This document shows positions 55,052-62,933 of a DNA stretch of 64,000 nt, one piece after another (the first letter of the stretch is position 1; the number at the start of each line of letters is the position of its first letter). The notes below the pieces were generated by a model. That model made no database searches, was not told the DNA's origin, and saw only the letters and a list, made by a program, of their open reading frames with translations. Both the position numbers and the translations under genes were made by a program. This DNA comes from a virus. The DNA lies in the IMG/VR virus record IMGVR_UViG_3300045051_000978, positions 1 through 64,000 of that record. The stretch is one strand, 5' to 3'.

Positions 55052-55554
55052 TGCCAGACCAAGGTTCCATAGGACAGTCCGCCGGTTCTGTTTACGATCC
55101 GCGAATCGACCTTGGAGTTCCAAACTATCCAAAGGTCTACACAGGCTTGCGCATTCTTGGGTGCTTTGAACCAAACAACGAGCGCCTGTATTACGGCGGA
55201 CGCTTGGACACGGACGGCAACCCGCTACCGCCGTGTCTAAACATCCTCAATGGAGGGCGTATGCGCTTCGTGTTTCCCGTGTCCATCGGAACTCGAAGCG
55301 TCACGGTGAAGGTGCGCGAGACTTCCGACTTTATCAGCGCAGGCCGACGCCCGAAGTTGCGCGTTCTAGCCGACGCGGCCATGGGCATACCGACGACGCT
55401 TGAGGCGCAGGCACCGGTCGGTAGCGGTTGGTTCACGCTCGGACCGCTGACGTTTACAGCTCCAGCCACAGGCGCAATCGTCGTCGAGCTTGAATCCTTC
55501 AACGACAACAACGAGCAAAGCAACTGTCGCTGGGATTCTGTTCAGATAACGTGA
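55051..55554 (+). CDS. Tail-block protein, 167 aa
   Basis: SAGSVYDPRIDLGVPNYPKV, then GGRMRFVFPVSIGTRSVTVK and a beta-sandwich-like C-terminus (GAIVVELESFNDNNEQSN). A jelly-roll or carbohydrate-binding fold is likely. One-base overlap with both neighbours' start or stop regions. Confidence 0.72.
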   Translation: MPDQGSIGQSAGSVYDPRIDLGVPNYPKVYTGLRILGCFEPNNERLYYGGRLDTDGNPLPPCLNILNGGRMRFVFPVSIGTRSVTVKVRETSDFISAGRRPKLRVLADAAMGIPTTLEAQAPVGSGWFTLGPLTFTAPATGAIVVELESFNDNNEQSNCRWDSVQIT

Positions 55555-56081
55555 ACAGCGGTGATTTTACAGTCTGGCATTTCGGAGCGCCGCTGATTCA
55601 AGCCGGAACCAGCAGCGGCGAATTTATCGTCTGGAGCGACGACGCTCCTCTTGTTCAGCGCGCCGAGCCACCCGATCCAAGCACTGGTTACGTATACAGC
55701 GGCGACTTTTCAATCTGGGACGGGGAAGTTCCGATTCTACAGGTCGGAGCGTACAGTGGGGATTTTGCCTCCTGGCTCGATTCGGTACCGGTCGTTGCGT
55801 TTGGCAGCCTGCCCCCTGGACCGCCGTTCAATCGCCGAAGAGTCTGGATCGCCACGTACAACTCAGTCACACGCGCAACAAGCTACGTGTTTGCCAGGTT
55901 CACGTTCGAGCCGGCAAGCCTGGCTGGATGGGCTGTCGGACCCATCGTCGAGATCGTAGACCAGTTCACCTTTGAAGACGGCAGTCTTGCAAGCTGGACA
56001 GCTGAAGAGTGGTACGCTCCATTTGCGCTTCAACAGTTCGACTTCGAGGATTCCGACCTTTCAACCTGGGTAACCGCTTAA
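55551..56081 (+). CDS. Tail-block protein with SGDFxxW repeats, 176 aa
   Basis: Four repeats of S-G-(D/E)-F-x-x-W..P...G (residues about 2-85), then a Trp/Phe-rich C-terminus with FTFE.(A/G)SLA.W repeats. GTG start overlapping the upstream TGA. Unknown role. Confidence 0.68.
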   Translation: MNSGDFTVWHFGAPLIQAGTSSGEFIVWSDDAPLVQRAEPPDPSTGYVYSGDFSIWDGEVPILQVGAYSGDFASWLDSVPVVAFGSLPPGPPFNRRRVWIATYNSVTRATSYVFARFTFEPASLAGWAVGPIVEIVDQFTFEDGSLASWTAEEWYAPFALQQFDFEDSDLSTWVTA

Positions 56082-56085
56082 ACCT

Positions 56086-56820
56086 ATGGGAGTCTCCATC
56101 CAAACCGTAACGCTACCCCACGGCGCAGACAAAACTGCCCGCATCTCTGAGGGGTTTATGGCGCACACACTCAGCGTAGGCAGTACGTGGAACAAGTTGC
56201 GCGTCTGCTTTCGGCTTGGCCTCGTTGCTCCCGACGACAGCTCGATCACAGGAACACCACGATTGCTCCTCGGCTTGTGCAGTGGAACGACAAACATCCC
56301 TGGATCACTCAGCGTAACCAATTCACTCCTGTTCAGGTCCACCACTGCAACGTGGGCTGTAGGCGGCGGAACTCTTGGCGTACTAGGCCACTGCTCGTTC
56401 AGCAGCGCCGACTGGGCCTCGTACCACAGCGGCACTACTCAGACGAGCATCACTACTGCCAACGGAGGGTGGTTTACGCGCATCGCCCGAACAACTCACC
56501 CGTCTCTGCCGGGCAGTTCCGTGATCATTCTGGAGATCGAGAAAGGCGGAACCTGGACCGGGCGTGTTGTTGCGCCATTTCCGTCATCGATTGGCCCGAA
56601 CATCACACCTACGATGGCGATGAACGCGATGCAGGCGTACGACTTTTCGTTGGTGCCCGCGCTGCTTGACCCGGCGAACTACTTGCTCGTCAGCACGAGC
56701 CTTGGAGCCAACCCTGTGCAGGAATCAACGCGAGGATACCTGGACAGCGTGTGCATGGCCTGGAATCGCTTGACGCAGAACATGGAATTCTGCGAGGTGA
56801 TCATCGGCCGCTACTTCTGA
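56086..56820 (+). CDS. Last gene of the tail-fibre block, 244 aa
   Basis: GVSIQTVTLPHGADKTARIS, NKLRVCFRLGLVAPDDSSIT and SLGANPVQESTRGYLDSVCM. Beta-rich, without catalytic motif. Convergent 10-nt overlap with the 56,811 gene. Confidence 0.7.
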   Translation: MGVSIQTVTLPHGADKTARISEGFMAHTLSVGSTWNKLRVCFRLGLVAPDDSSITGTPRLLLGLCSGTTNIPGSLSVTNSLLFRSTTATWAVGGGTLGVLGHCSFSSADWASYHSGTTQTSITTANGGWFTRIARTTHPSLPGSSVIILEIEKGGTWTGRVVAPFPSSIGPNITPTMAMNAMQAYDFSLVPALLDPANYLLVSTSLGANPVQESTRGYLDSVCMAWNRLTQNMEFCEVIIGRYF

Positions 56821-57245
56821 TCGAGAAGACTGTCTACGATTTGCCTGGCTTCGAGACGATACGAAGCGCGCATCCCGGCGAGCCGACCACGTTCAGCATC
56901 CATCTCGCGCTCCCGGCGCTCCACGTGCTTGCCTGCGAGGCGCTGGACTGCACGCTGAAGCGTCTGCAAAGCCACAGGAGGCAGGCGATTCTTGTCGAGA
57001 CCGCCGCCGATGCGCTCGATCAAAGCGTCCAGAGCGCCGTCAGGACCCAGGTCGAGGATCGGCTCAAGGTTGGTCGTGCCTTTGCCGCGCTGCGCCAGCC
57101 AGTCGCTGAGCGCTTGCAGGACATTGTCCGCGGCGTCGCCACGGTCCAGGGCCTGTTTGAGGGCCAGGAACTGCGGCGACAGGATGCCCGTCGGGTTTGT
57201 TGGCCCGCTGAGGTCGCTGAACTGCGCTGTAAACGCTTTAGGCAT
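56811..57245 (-). CDS. Helical hypothetical protein, 144 aa
   Basis: MPKAFTAQFSDLSGPTNPTG, then helical segments (VLQALSDWLAQRGKG, VALQTLQRAVQRLAGKHVER). No membrane segment. ATG 57,245 overlaps the holin stop, so it follows the holin in one transcript. Confidence 0.7.
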   Translation of the reverse strand: MPKAFTAQFSDLSGPTNPTGILSPQFLALKQALDRGDAADNVLQALSDWLAQRGKGTTNLEPILDLGPDGALDALIERIGGGLDKNRLPPVALQTLQRAVQRLAGKHVERREREMDAERGRLAGMRASYRLEARQIVDSLLDQK

Positions 57246-57549
57246 GGGTCGAATCCTTCCTGGGAGGCGCTTCGCGATCAAGCATTTCACGCCAGCCAAT
57301 CCGCCCCTGTTTGATCGACTGGTGCAGACCGACAGCGCATCCGCCAATGATCACGCCGATCAGGTGGTTGCGAAAGTTCCATCCTTCGAGGATGCAGAAG
57401 CCGACAGAACCGAGACCGATGCAGATGTACGGCACGGTCCAGTTCGGAATCTTGGGCGTGGCGCGCAACGGCACGCACACCAACATCAGCGCCACAGAGA
57501 GAAGTAGCGCTCCTGGAGCAGACGTGAGAAACGACGTGTCGTCCATCAT
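57238..57549 (-). CDS. Holin-like membrane protein, 103 aa
   Basis: Two to three hydrophobic segments (ALLLSVALMLVCVPL, VPYICIGLGSVGFCIL, LIGVIIGGCAVGLHQ) separated by E-G-W-N-F-R-N, a basic hydrophilic C-terminus, and a size typical of holins. Forms lesions in the inner membrane for lysis. TATTTATCTC directly precedes the double ATG (57,549 and 57,546). Confidence 0.8.
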   Translation of the reverse strand: MMDDTSFLTSAPGALLLSVALMLVCVPLRATPKIPNWTVPYICIGLGSVGFCILEGWNFRNHLIGVIIGGCAVGLHQSIKQGRIGWREMLDREAPPRKDSTHA

Positions 57550-58013
57550 GAGATAAATACGCCCCACTTCTTCTTTGGACACGACTCATGCGCGACCTTG
57601 GCCTTGGCCAAACAGACGCATTTGCACAGCCGACATTGAAAGTGAACGTACTCTTCGCAGACCCGGCACTCACCGAGGCGTTTACCGTACTCGGCAGCGT
57701 TTACAGTTTTGAAACCCTCCTTGGCGAACTTGGCCATGGACGTAGCGAACGCCGCGAGCGCCTGGTTCCAGGTCAACGGCACGACATCATCCGTCTGCTG
57801 CGCGCCGCAGCACCCTTCACGTGGACCCGTCTCGGAAACCGGAGCAGCGTACGGCCTGTCCTCGTGGTAGCCTGCACCGCCCACCGGCTCGAATTTGCGA
57901 ATTGGGCAGCCCACCGGGCTCTGCAACGGGTGCCCCTTCAGGCATACGCCACGCCAATGCTCGCAGGCTTGGCAAACAGGCAGCCTCTGGTAGAAAACGT
58001 CCCGCGAAACCAT
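57546..58013 (-). CDS. Cys-rich zinc-binding protein, 155 aa
   Basis: N-terminal cluster C-x2-C-EHWRGVC-x8..GC and a C-terminal cluster CRVCEEYVHFQCRLCKCVC, then CPKKKW. At least two zinc sites. This type accompanies phage structural genes, and its role is unknown. I start at ATG 58,013; the stop overlaps the holin start (ATGA). Confidence 0.75.
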   Translation of the reverse strand: MVSRDVFYQRLPVCQACEHWRGVCLKGHPLQSPVGCPIRKFEPVGGAGYHEDRPYAAPVSETGPREGCCGAQQTDDVVPLTWNQALAAFATSMAKFAKEGFKTVNAAEYGKRLGECRVCEEYVHFQCRLCKCVCLAKAKVAHESCPKKKWGVFIS

Positions 58014-58017
58014 GCCG

Positions 58018-58023
58018 TAGTTA
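58018..58023 (+). promoter_or_regulatory. TAnTTA start element (TAGTTA)
   Basis: TAGTTACCGGTTAGA before the ATG at 58,033; only 19 nt separate this ATG from the divergent one at 58,013. Confidence 0.45.
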
Positions 58024-58032
58024 CCGGTTAGA

Positions 58033-59763
58033 ATGAGCGCGCAGGCCCTTACTGATCTGCTTTTGGAGGCGAATATCCTCAATCCGAAGGACTATGAGCG
58101 CCGTGTAGACATTTTGGCAGCGGACATCAACGACGAACGCATGGCGGCGTGGTTCACGCGCACCGTGAAGTTCATGATCCAGAACATGGATCAGCTGACC
58201 ACCCGCAGCTACAGGCCGGAGCCCAAGCCGCGCTACAACATCACGGGAGTTCACGGCACTTCCAACCCGTTCGTCGAAGTCGATCCGGAAGACCTGCCCG
58301 TCGAGCGCGGAAGCAAAGACCTGCTGACGATGCTGACGCAGCGCTCCGGAAACATTACCAAGCCGACCTGGTTTTCCAAGGAGCCTCCCACCAGCAAAAC
58401 GGTCGAGGTGGGCTACCAAAATCCTCCCACTGAAGACGAGCAGCGCAGTTTGCAGACGCGCATGCAGGCATCGGGAAGGAATCAGCCGATCAGCCAGGCG
58501 GACTGGGATCGATGGCAGGCGCAGCGCGGCAGCTTCGAGCGCGAGCAGGCTGAGCGCTTTCGCAACGCTCCAAAGTACACGCCACCACCTCCGCCTGCCG
58601 AGAAGGCCAAGCGCGCCAAGAAAGCCAAGCGCGCCGTCGCTGAAGCACTGCTTGAGAACGATCCGTCGGCGCTCGTCGGCGGCAGCTTCAAAGCGCTGAA
58701 AACAGCCGTAGACAAAAAAGAAGAGCCTGACGTTGTCGAGCGGGCGCTCTACGCCTTCATGTCCGAAAACGGCATCGACGCTGAGGACGTGAACGTAGCG
58801 CTGAACAGCCACCACCCAGACGAAGCACTCGTTGAGCTGGTGCGCGGGCTGACAGATCGCCCACCGCAGATGGTTGTGCAAGCACTGCGTAGTGCGGGTG
58901 AACAGCTCACAGCCTACGCAACAAAGCTGCACCATGAGCCCTGGCGTAAGACGATGGCGCAGGAGTTCAAACCGTTTACAAAAGGTTCTGGCAGAGACCT
59001 ACCATTTTCTGAACCCGCAGAGACACCGGAGTGGATGGCCAAACAGCAGGCGAGCGGAAAATCGCCCGAGGCGCTGTTCTTTGACCCGCTTCGCATCAAC
59101 TCCCGCCCTTTCTGGAGCAACCTGGAAGCCCTCGTCAGCTACCTGAACTACATGGCGCTGGCCGCGGTAGAGCTGGTAGACTCCGACTCCGAGGAAGAGC
59201 GCGCAGACGCAGAGAAAGGCCAGCAGCTGCTCGCTACGCTCGACAAAGGCAAAGCGGCCGACATCGACCTGTTCCTCAACCTGCTGAGCGCAGCGAAGGA
59301 GTTCGAGGACAACATTCCCAACATCCTGCTTCGACACAGCGCGAAGGTCATCGCGCAGTACGATAACCTGAAGCTGTACCAGCTCACTTCAGCCGAAGCC
59401 GTTCACGATTTTTCCAATCGGCAAACGACCTTCAGGCATCCTCCAAACAAGCGCAATTCAGCCGGACAGCCCGTCGCCGACTGGTGCACGAAAGACCTCG
59501 GCAATGCGAAAAGTTACCTAGGCTACGCAGACGGCGTCATGTACCAGGTATGGAAGGACGATCAGCCATACGTTCAGATCGCTGCGGGCGCAGGCACGAA
59601 CCAGGTGAAGAACGCTCACAATGAGACGATCAACGACCAAATCTTCACTGAAATTCTGCCAGTCCTGACCGCGTTGCCTGACCACGTCCTGAAGAGAATG
59701 GAAACGCCGAACACGCTTGAACGCGTTCGGCGTTATCGAGCAGAGCAAGGCCAGCGACGCTAG
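58033..59763 (+). CDS. Large hypothetical phage protein, 576 aa
   Basis: MSAQALTDLLLEANILNPKD (LLE-type N-terminus), a Pro/Lys-rich linker (about 175-205), a helical middle, and a C-terminal segment WCTKDLGNAKSYLGYADGVM with NQVKNAHNETINDQ, similar in style to phage PcfJ-like domains. Possibly virion-associated. Convergent with a lipoprotein gene (4-nt overlap). Confidence 0.72.
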   Translation: MSAQALTDLLLEANILNPKDYERRVDILAADINDERMAAWFTRTVKFMIQNMDQLTTRSYRPEPKPRYNITGVHGTSNPFVEVDPEDLPVERGSKDLLTMLTQRSGNITKPTWFSKEPPTSKTVEVGYQNPPTEDEQRSLQTRMQASGRNQPISQADWDRWQAQRGSFEREQAERFRNAPKYTPPPPPAEKAKRAKKAKRAVAEALLENDPSALVGGSFKALKTAVDKKEEPDVVERALYAFMSENGIDAEDVNVALNSHHPDEALVELVRGLTDRPPQMVVQALRSAGEQLTAYATKLHHEPWRKTMAQEFKPFTKGSGRDLPFSEPAETPEWMAKQQASGKSPEALFFDPLRINSRPFWSNLEALVSYLNYMALAAVELVDSDSEEERADAEKGQQLLATLDKGKAADIDLFLNLLSAAKEFEDNIPNILLRHSAKVIAQYDNLKLYQLTSAEAVHDFSNRQTTFRHPPNKRNSAGQPVADWCTKDLGNAKSYLGYADGVMYQVWKDDQPYVQIAAGAGTNQVKNAHNETINDQIFTEILPVLTALPDHVLKRMETPNTLERVRRYRAEQGQRR

Positions 59764-60263
59764 CGTGTAGCGCGGGCTTCCTTGATGAGACGGTCGAGCG
59801 TCGTATCGGGGCCGCGGGTGCTGGCAGCAGGCGCTGAACCACCGAGTCCCAGCTTGAAGCCTTCGGCCGCTCCAGTGACGAAGGCTTCGGCGTACTCGAC
59901 CTGACGAAGATCGACCTGCTGGTTGAGGAACAAGTCGAGGAACGCGGGGGCCGCGGTCAGCACGATCTGCGCTTCATCCGAGGTCAGCTCATTCAACCCG
60001 TTGGCATTGGCGATTGTCACCACGGAAGCAATGTCCCACTGCTGTTCGGTGACCAGATCGTTCAGCCCGCTGCTGATCTTCGTGAGCGTCGTACGGCTGG
60101 TGGCGTCCTTGCGCAGCTGCAACTTGACCGCCGTGTACGCTGCAAGGCGAGTTACCTTTTGTACACGATCCGGCGTGACGACCGTGGTTTGACCGCCGTT
60201 CGGCGAGGTGCATGCCGCGAAAACGACGGTGACGAGTCCGATGAGGAATAGGCGTAGTCTCAT
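59760..60263 (-). CDS. Lipoprotein, 167 aa
   Basis: Signal peptide MRLRLFLIGLVTVVFAACTS with lipobox VFAA-C, then a helical soluble domain (KVTRLAAYTAVKLQLRKDAT). Exported and lipidated. CTATTGGGCGT precedes the ATG. Function unknown. Confidence 0.8.
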   Translation of the reverse strand: MRLRLFLIGLVTVVFAACTSPNGGQTTVVTPDRVQKVTRLAAYTAVKLQLRKDATSRTTLTKISSGLNDLVTEQQWDIASVVTIANANGLNELTSDEAQIVLTAAPAFLDLFLNQQVDLRQVEYAEAFVTGAAEGFKLGLGGSAPAASTRGPDTTLDRLIKEARATR

Positions 60264-60282
60264 ACGCCCAATAGAACCAGGT

Positions 60283-60531
60283 CTACTGCCAGCGTCCAGG
60301 ACGATCCCTAGCCATCGTGTCGATCCACTCCGAGATGTCTTCGGCGTGCACCGACGAATTCTGGCTGGTCAGCCAGGCGCGGATGCGTGGCAGTGCAGTG
60401 CCGTTTTTCTTCGCAGTCTCCCAATTGTTGCGCCAGTCGAAACGCCCAAGCTCCTGCTCCACAAAATCGGACGCGACATCCTCGATGTCGTCGTGCCGGT
60501 AGCGCTGCATCAGTTCTGGTGTCAGGTCCAT
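60283..60531 (-). CDS. Small hypothetical protein, 82 aa
   Basis: MDLTPELMQRYRHDDIEDVA, then helical Trp-rich segments (RFDWRNNWETAKKNG, EWIDTMARDRPGRW). I start at ATG 60,531 because the longer frame crosses the promoter-like region of the divergent gene. Confidence 0.65.
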   Translation of the reverse strand: MDLTPELMQRYRHDDIEDVASDFVEQELGRFDWRNNWETAKKNGTALPRIRAWLTSQNSSVHAEDISEWIDTMARDRPGRWQ

Positions 60532-60545
60532 TGGGTTCTCCGTTC

Positions 60546-60551
60546 TATTTA
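60546..60551 (+). promoter_or_regulatory. TAnTTA start element (TATTTA)
   Basis: TTCTATTTACTGTCG before the ATG at 60,558: TATTTA then 6 nt, which would place a transcription start at the ATG. Confidence 0.45.
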
Positions 60552-60557
60552 CTGTCG

Positions 60558-61271
60558 ATGGCAAGCGTTTGCGACATAACGGATGCCCTGGCTGAAGCCC
60601 AATTTTACGTGCTCCAGCGCATCAACCGGAAGTTCGAGGCACTGCGCCGCTTGGGGCAGCTTCTCGAACAACTGGGCGATTTGAGCAGTCTCATCCCGCA
60701 GATAGCGAACCTGATACCGGTAATCGACATCGATCTCAGCCTGTATACAAATCTTCGCTCCAACTGCCCATTCCTGAACCTGCCTGCTGCCAGCGAAGCG
60801 AGTCTGGAGAATTTGCGGCAGCAAGTGATCACGGCGTATTCGACGCTGACGGGGAATCTACTGAATCACCCCTGGATGCGCATGGGGCAGCTCCAGGATC
60901 AGCTGAGCAAGTACCAGCAGCAGGTGAACGCTGCCTTCGCCGAGGGTGGGCAGTACATCCAGTGTTTACAGGCCGCGTGCCAGACGGCGCGTGCCACAGG
61001 CCAGTTTCTGACCCGCGTCAGCCAGACTCAGATCGACGCCGAGTTTGCCCGCTTCGGTCGAAATTTCGTTGACAACGCCGGCCAAGTGCTGAATGACGCA
61101 GCCGCAGCAAAGTACGGTCAGGTTGTTGCTACTGTGAACCAGATGCGCGAGCTGGGCGCTGATGTCGGCACCGACTACAGGACGGCCAAAGCCGCGGTAA
61201 CTGCACAAACAGCTTCAACCGCAGTTCAAACGACGGATTCACCCAACACAAGTATCGCCACAGTTCCATGA
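60558..61271 (+). CDS. Helical hypothetical protein, 237 aa
   Basis: MASVCDITDALAEAQFYVLQ, long amphipathic helices (EALRRLGQLLEQLGDLSSLI, QLQDQLSKYQQQVNAAFAEG), Ser/Thr-rich end. A virion or terminase-associated coiled-coil protein is possible. Preceded by TATTTA 6 nt before the ATG. Confidence 0.72.
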   Translation: MASVCDITDALAEAQFYVLQRINRKFEALRRLGQLLEQLGDLSSLIPQIANLIPVIDIDLSLYTNLRSNCPFLNLPAASEASLENLRQQVITAYSTLTGNLLNHPWMRMGQLQDQLSKYQQQVNAAFAEGGQYIQCLQAACQTARATGQFLTRVSQTQIDAEFARFGRNFVDNAGQVLNDAAAAKYGQVVATVNQMRELGADVGTDYRTAKAAVTAQTASTAVQTTDSPNTSIATVP

Positions 61272-61465
61272 GCACCCCCACCAATCCCAACAATCCTGCC
61301 GACGGCAAGCACGTCGTGATCCAAAACGGCCAGCGGGTCACCGGACCTGTGTCGGCTGACGAAGCCCAGAAGGAAGCGGCGCGTCGCAACAAGCTCACCG
61401 AGCAGACCGGACAACAGGTGCCTGAGGGGCAGCGCGCTCGCGTCGCCCAGAACATCTTCGGCTGA
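61268..61465 (+). CDS. Small conserved phage protein, 65 aa
   Basis: VIQNGQRVTGPVSADEAQKE, then ARRNKLTEQTG and a hydrophobic end VAQNIFG. Resembles short phage proteins encoded near virion genes. Overlaps the upstream stop; its TGA overlaps the next ATG. Confidence 0.72.
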   Translation: MSTPTNPNNPADGKHVVIQNGQRVTGPVSADEAQKEAARRNKLTEQTGQQVPEGQRARVAQNIFG

Positions 61466-62199
61466 TGCAGAAGCCCGGCCAGCGCCCCATCAAGGGAGCC
61501 CAGAAGTTTCCCGCCAAAACTGCGCCGGCTGCCAAAAAGCCCGAGCCGCAGGAAACTGAAGTTGTCCCTTCGCCGGCTGTCCCTCCTCCGCCAAAATCGC
61601 GACGCCTGGTACCGACGCTATCGCCGCTGCCGACTTCACCCATTGAAGTCGTCAACAATGTCATCTGTCGCGACATCGTCGAAGAACCAGCGAACGACGA
61701 CCTGGACAAGGAGATTCCGCCTGATCCAACCATCGGTCTCCTGGAGTCTGTCGTCACTGGCGTCATCGACGGCAGCAGTCTCGAAGCGGTCAAGGACGAG
61801 GTAACGCGGCTGCTGGGTTGTCCGAGGGAGAAGTCCGACGTGATCGGCGCGCTCTTGCGCACGCACGACTACTACCGTGTCGCGCAGTGGGTGCGGGTGC
61901 GACACGACAACGAACGGCGCATCTTCAAAGCCAGCCAGCGCGGCGATCTGACCACCGCGGAGTCGCTCGCCTTCCTGCGTCTGGCGTGCGCTGAGATTTC
62001 CACCATCACGGCCAGCACGAAGGCCGAAACACATCCCGACTCAGGATCGATGGTGGACAAACTGGACAACGCGCAAGCGGAGCGCGACAAGCTGGCAGCG
62101 GAGAAGTACAAAGGCACGACGCCTCACGGGCGCGAGATCGTGCGCAAGAAGTTGGAAGCGGAGAAGAAGAAGCTCCTGGCCGAACGTTCGACCAGGTAA
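61465..62199 (+). CDS. Possible small terminase subunit, 244 aa
   Basis: Pro/Lys/Ala-rich first about 60 residues, then an acidic region and helices (DEVTRLLGCPREKSDVIGAL, HDYYRVAQWVRVRHDNERRI, AQAERDKLAAEKYKG). Position upstream of the large terminase, the helical DNA-binding look and the charged C-terminus suit a small terminase subunit, but this is inference. Confidence 0.6.
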   Translation: MQKPGQRPIKGAQKFPAKTAPAAKKPEPQETEVVPSPAVPPPPKSRRLVPTLSPLPTSPIEVVNNVICRDIVEEPANDDLDKEIPPDPTIGLLESVVTGVIDGSSLEAVKDEVTRLLGCPREKSDVIGALLRTHDYYRVAQWVRVRHDNERRIFKASQRGDLTTAESLAFLRLACAEISTITASTKAETHPDSGSMVDKLDNAQAERDKLAAEKYKGTTPHGREIVRKKLEAEKKKLLAERSTR

Positions 62200-62205
62200 T
62201 CTGTT

Positions 62206-62227
62206 CTTTGCAGTGTGCACTGCAAAG
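62206..62227. repeat. 22-bp palindrome CTTTGCAGTG-tg-CACTGCAAAG
   Basis: Perfect 10-bp arms around TG. A third half-site, CTTTGCAGT, lies at 62,293-62,301 just before the HNH start. Between them CCCGGC/GCCGGG can also pair. Candidate operator for the winged-helix protein, or a packaging-related site. Confidence 0.6.
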
Positions 62228-62305
62228 ACCCGGCGGTAGGCCATCCCGTTCTATCCGGCTGCGTAGGCTGCCGGGCGTAACCATCGGCGGCTCTTTGCAG
62301 TCACG

Positions 62306-62686
62306 ATGGGAAAACGCCAGAGAAAATGGGCGCGCCGTGCGTATGAAAAGCTTATTCTCCAGCTCGGTGGAAGATGCGTTGTCTGTGGCTCTCTCCATAG
62401 CCTGTCCATCGATCACAAAGACGGCAAAGACTGGAGGGCCTGCAAAGTCGAGTGGAGTCACCGCATCAGCATTTATCGACGCGAAGCTCGCGCAGGACTT
62501 CTCCAGGTCATGTGCGTCAAGTGCAACAGCAAGAAGGGCGCACCCGAACTCCCAGTTTTCAACGACGCAGACGACGGACAGTACAGTTTGTTTACACCCG
62601 ACAACGATGCTGTCGGCGATGCGGACGAAAGCCTGCTTCCGCAACAACCGTACGACTGGGCACCGACTGATGACGCGCCGTTTTGA
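62306..62686 (+). CDS. HNH endonuclease, 126 aa
   Basis: CVVCGSLHSLSIDHKDGKDW (CxxC plus DH), then LLQVMCVKCNSKKG: a zinc-bound beta-beta-alpha-metal nuclease. Phage HNH proteins beside terminases help cut concatemers during packaging; a homing role is the alternative. Its start is 5 nt after a CTTTGCAGT half-site. Confidence 0.88.
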   Translation: MGKRQRKWARRAYEKLILQLGGRCVVCGSLHSLSIDHKDGKDWRACKVEWSHRISIYRREARAGLLQVMCVKCNSKKGAPELPVFNDADDGQYSLFTPDNDAVGDADESLLPQQPYDWAPTDDAPF

Positions 62687-62933
62687 GGTGATGCCTGGCG
62701 CGTGCATTTCGGCAAACGAACTGAAGGTGCTTCACGCGGTTCGCGAGCTTCCGAACAAGTCCGCAGACTACATCAGTGCCGCGCTCGGCCTGAGTTCGCG
62801 CAGGCTCAGCGCCACCCTGCGCAGGCTCAAAAACGACGGATTTGTAAGGATCAGGTACGCACCTATGTGCGTATACACTTTAACCGCGAAGGGCTTTTCT
62901 GTCTGTGAGCACGCGCAAGCAAACCAAGACTGA
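62670..62933 (+). CDS. Winged-helix (MarR-like) protein, 87 aa
   Basis: ANELKVLHAVRELPNKSADY, then LSSRRLSATLRRLKNDGFVR and VYTLTAKGFSV: helix-turn-helix plus wing of the MarR type. ATG 62,670 overlaps the HNH gene; ATG 62,691 is an alternative. It may control this block through the nearby palindrome. Confidence 0.8.
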   Translation: MTRRFEVMPGACISANELKVLHAVRELPNKSADYISAALGLSSRRLSATLRRLKNDGFVRIRYAPMCVYTLTAKGFSVCEHAQANQD

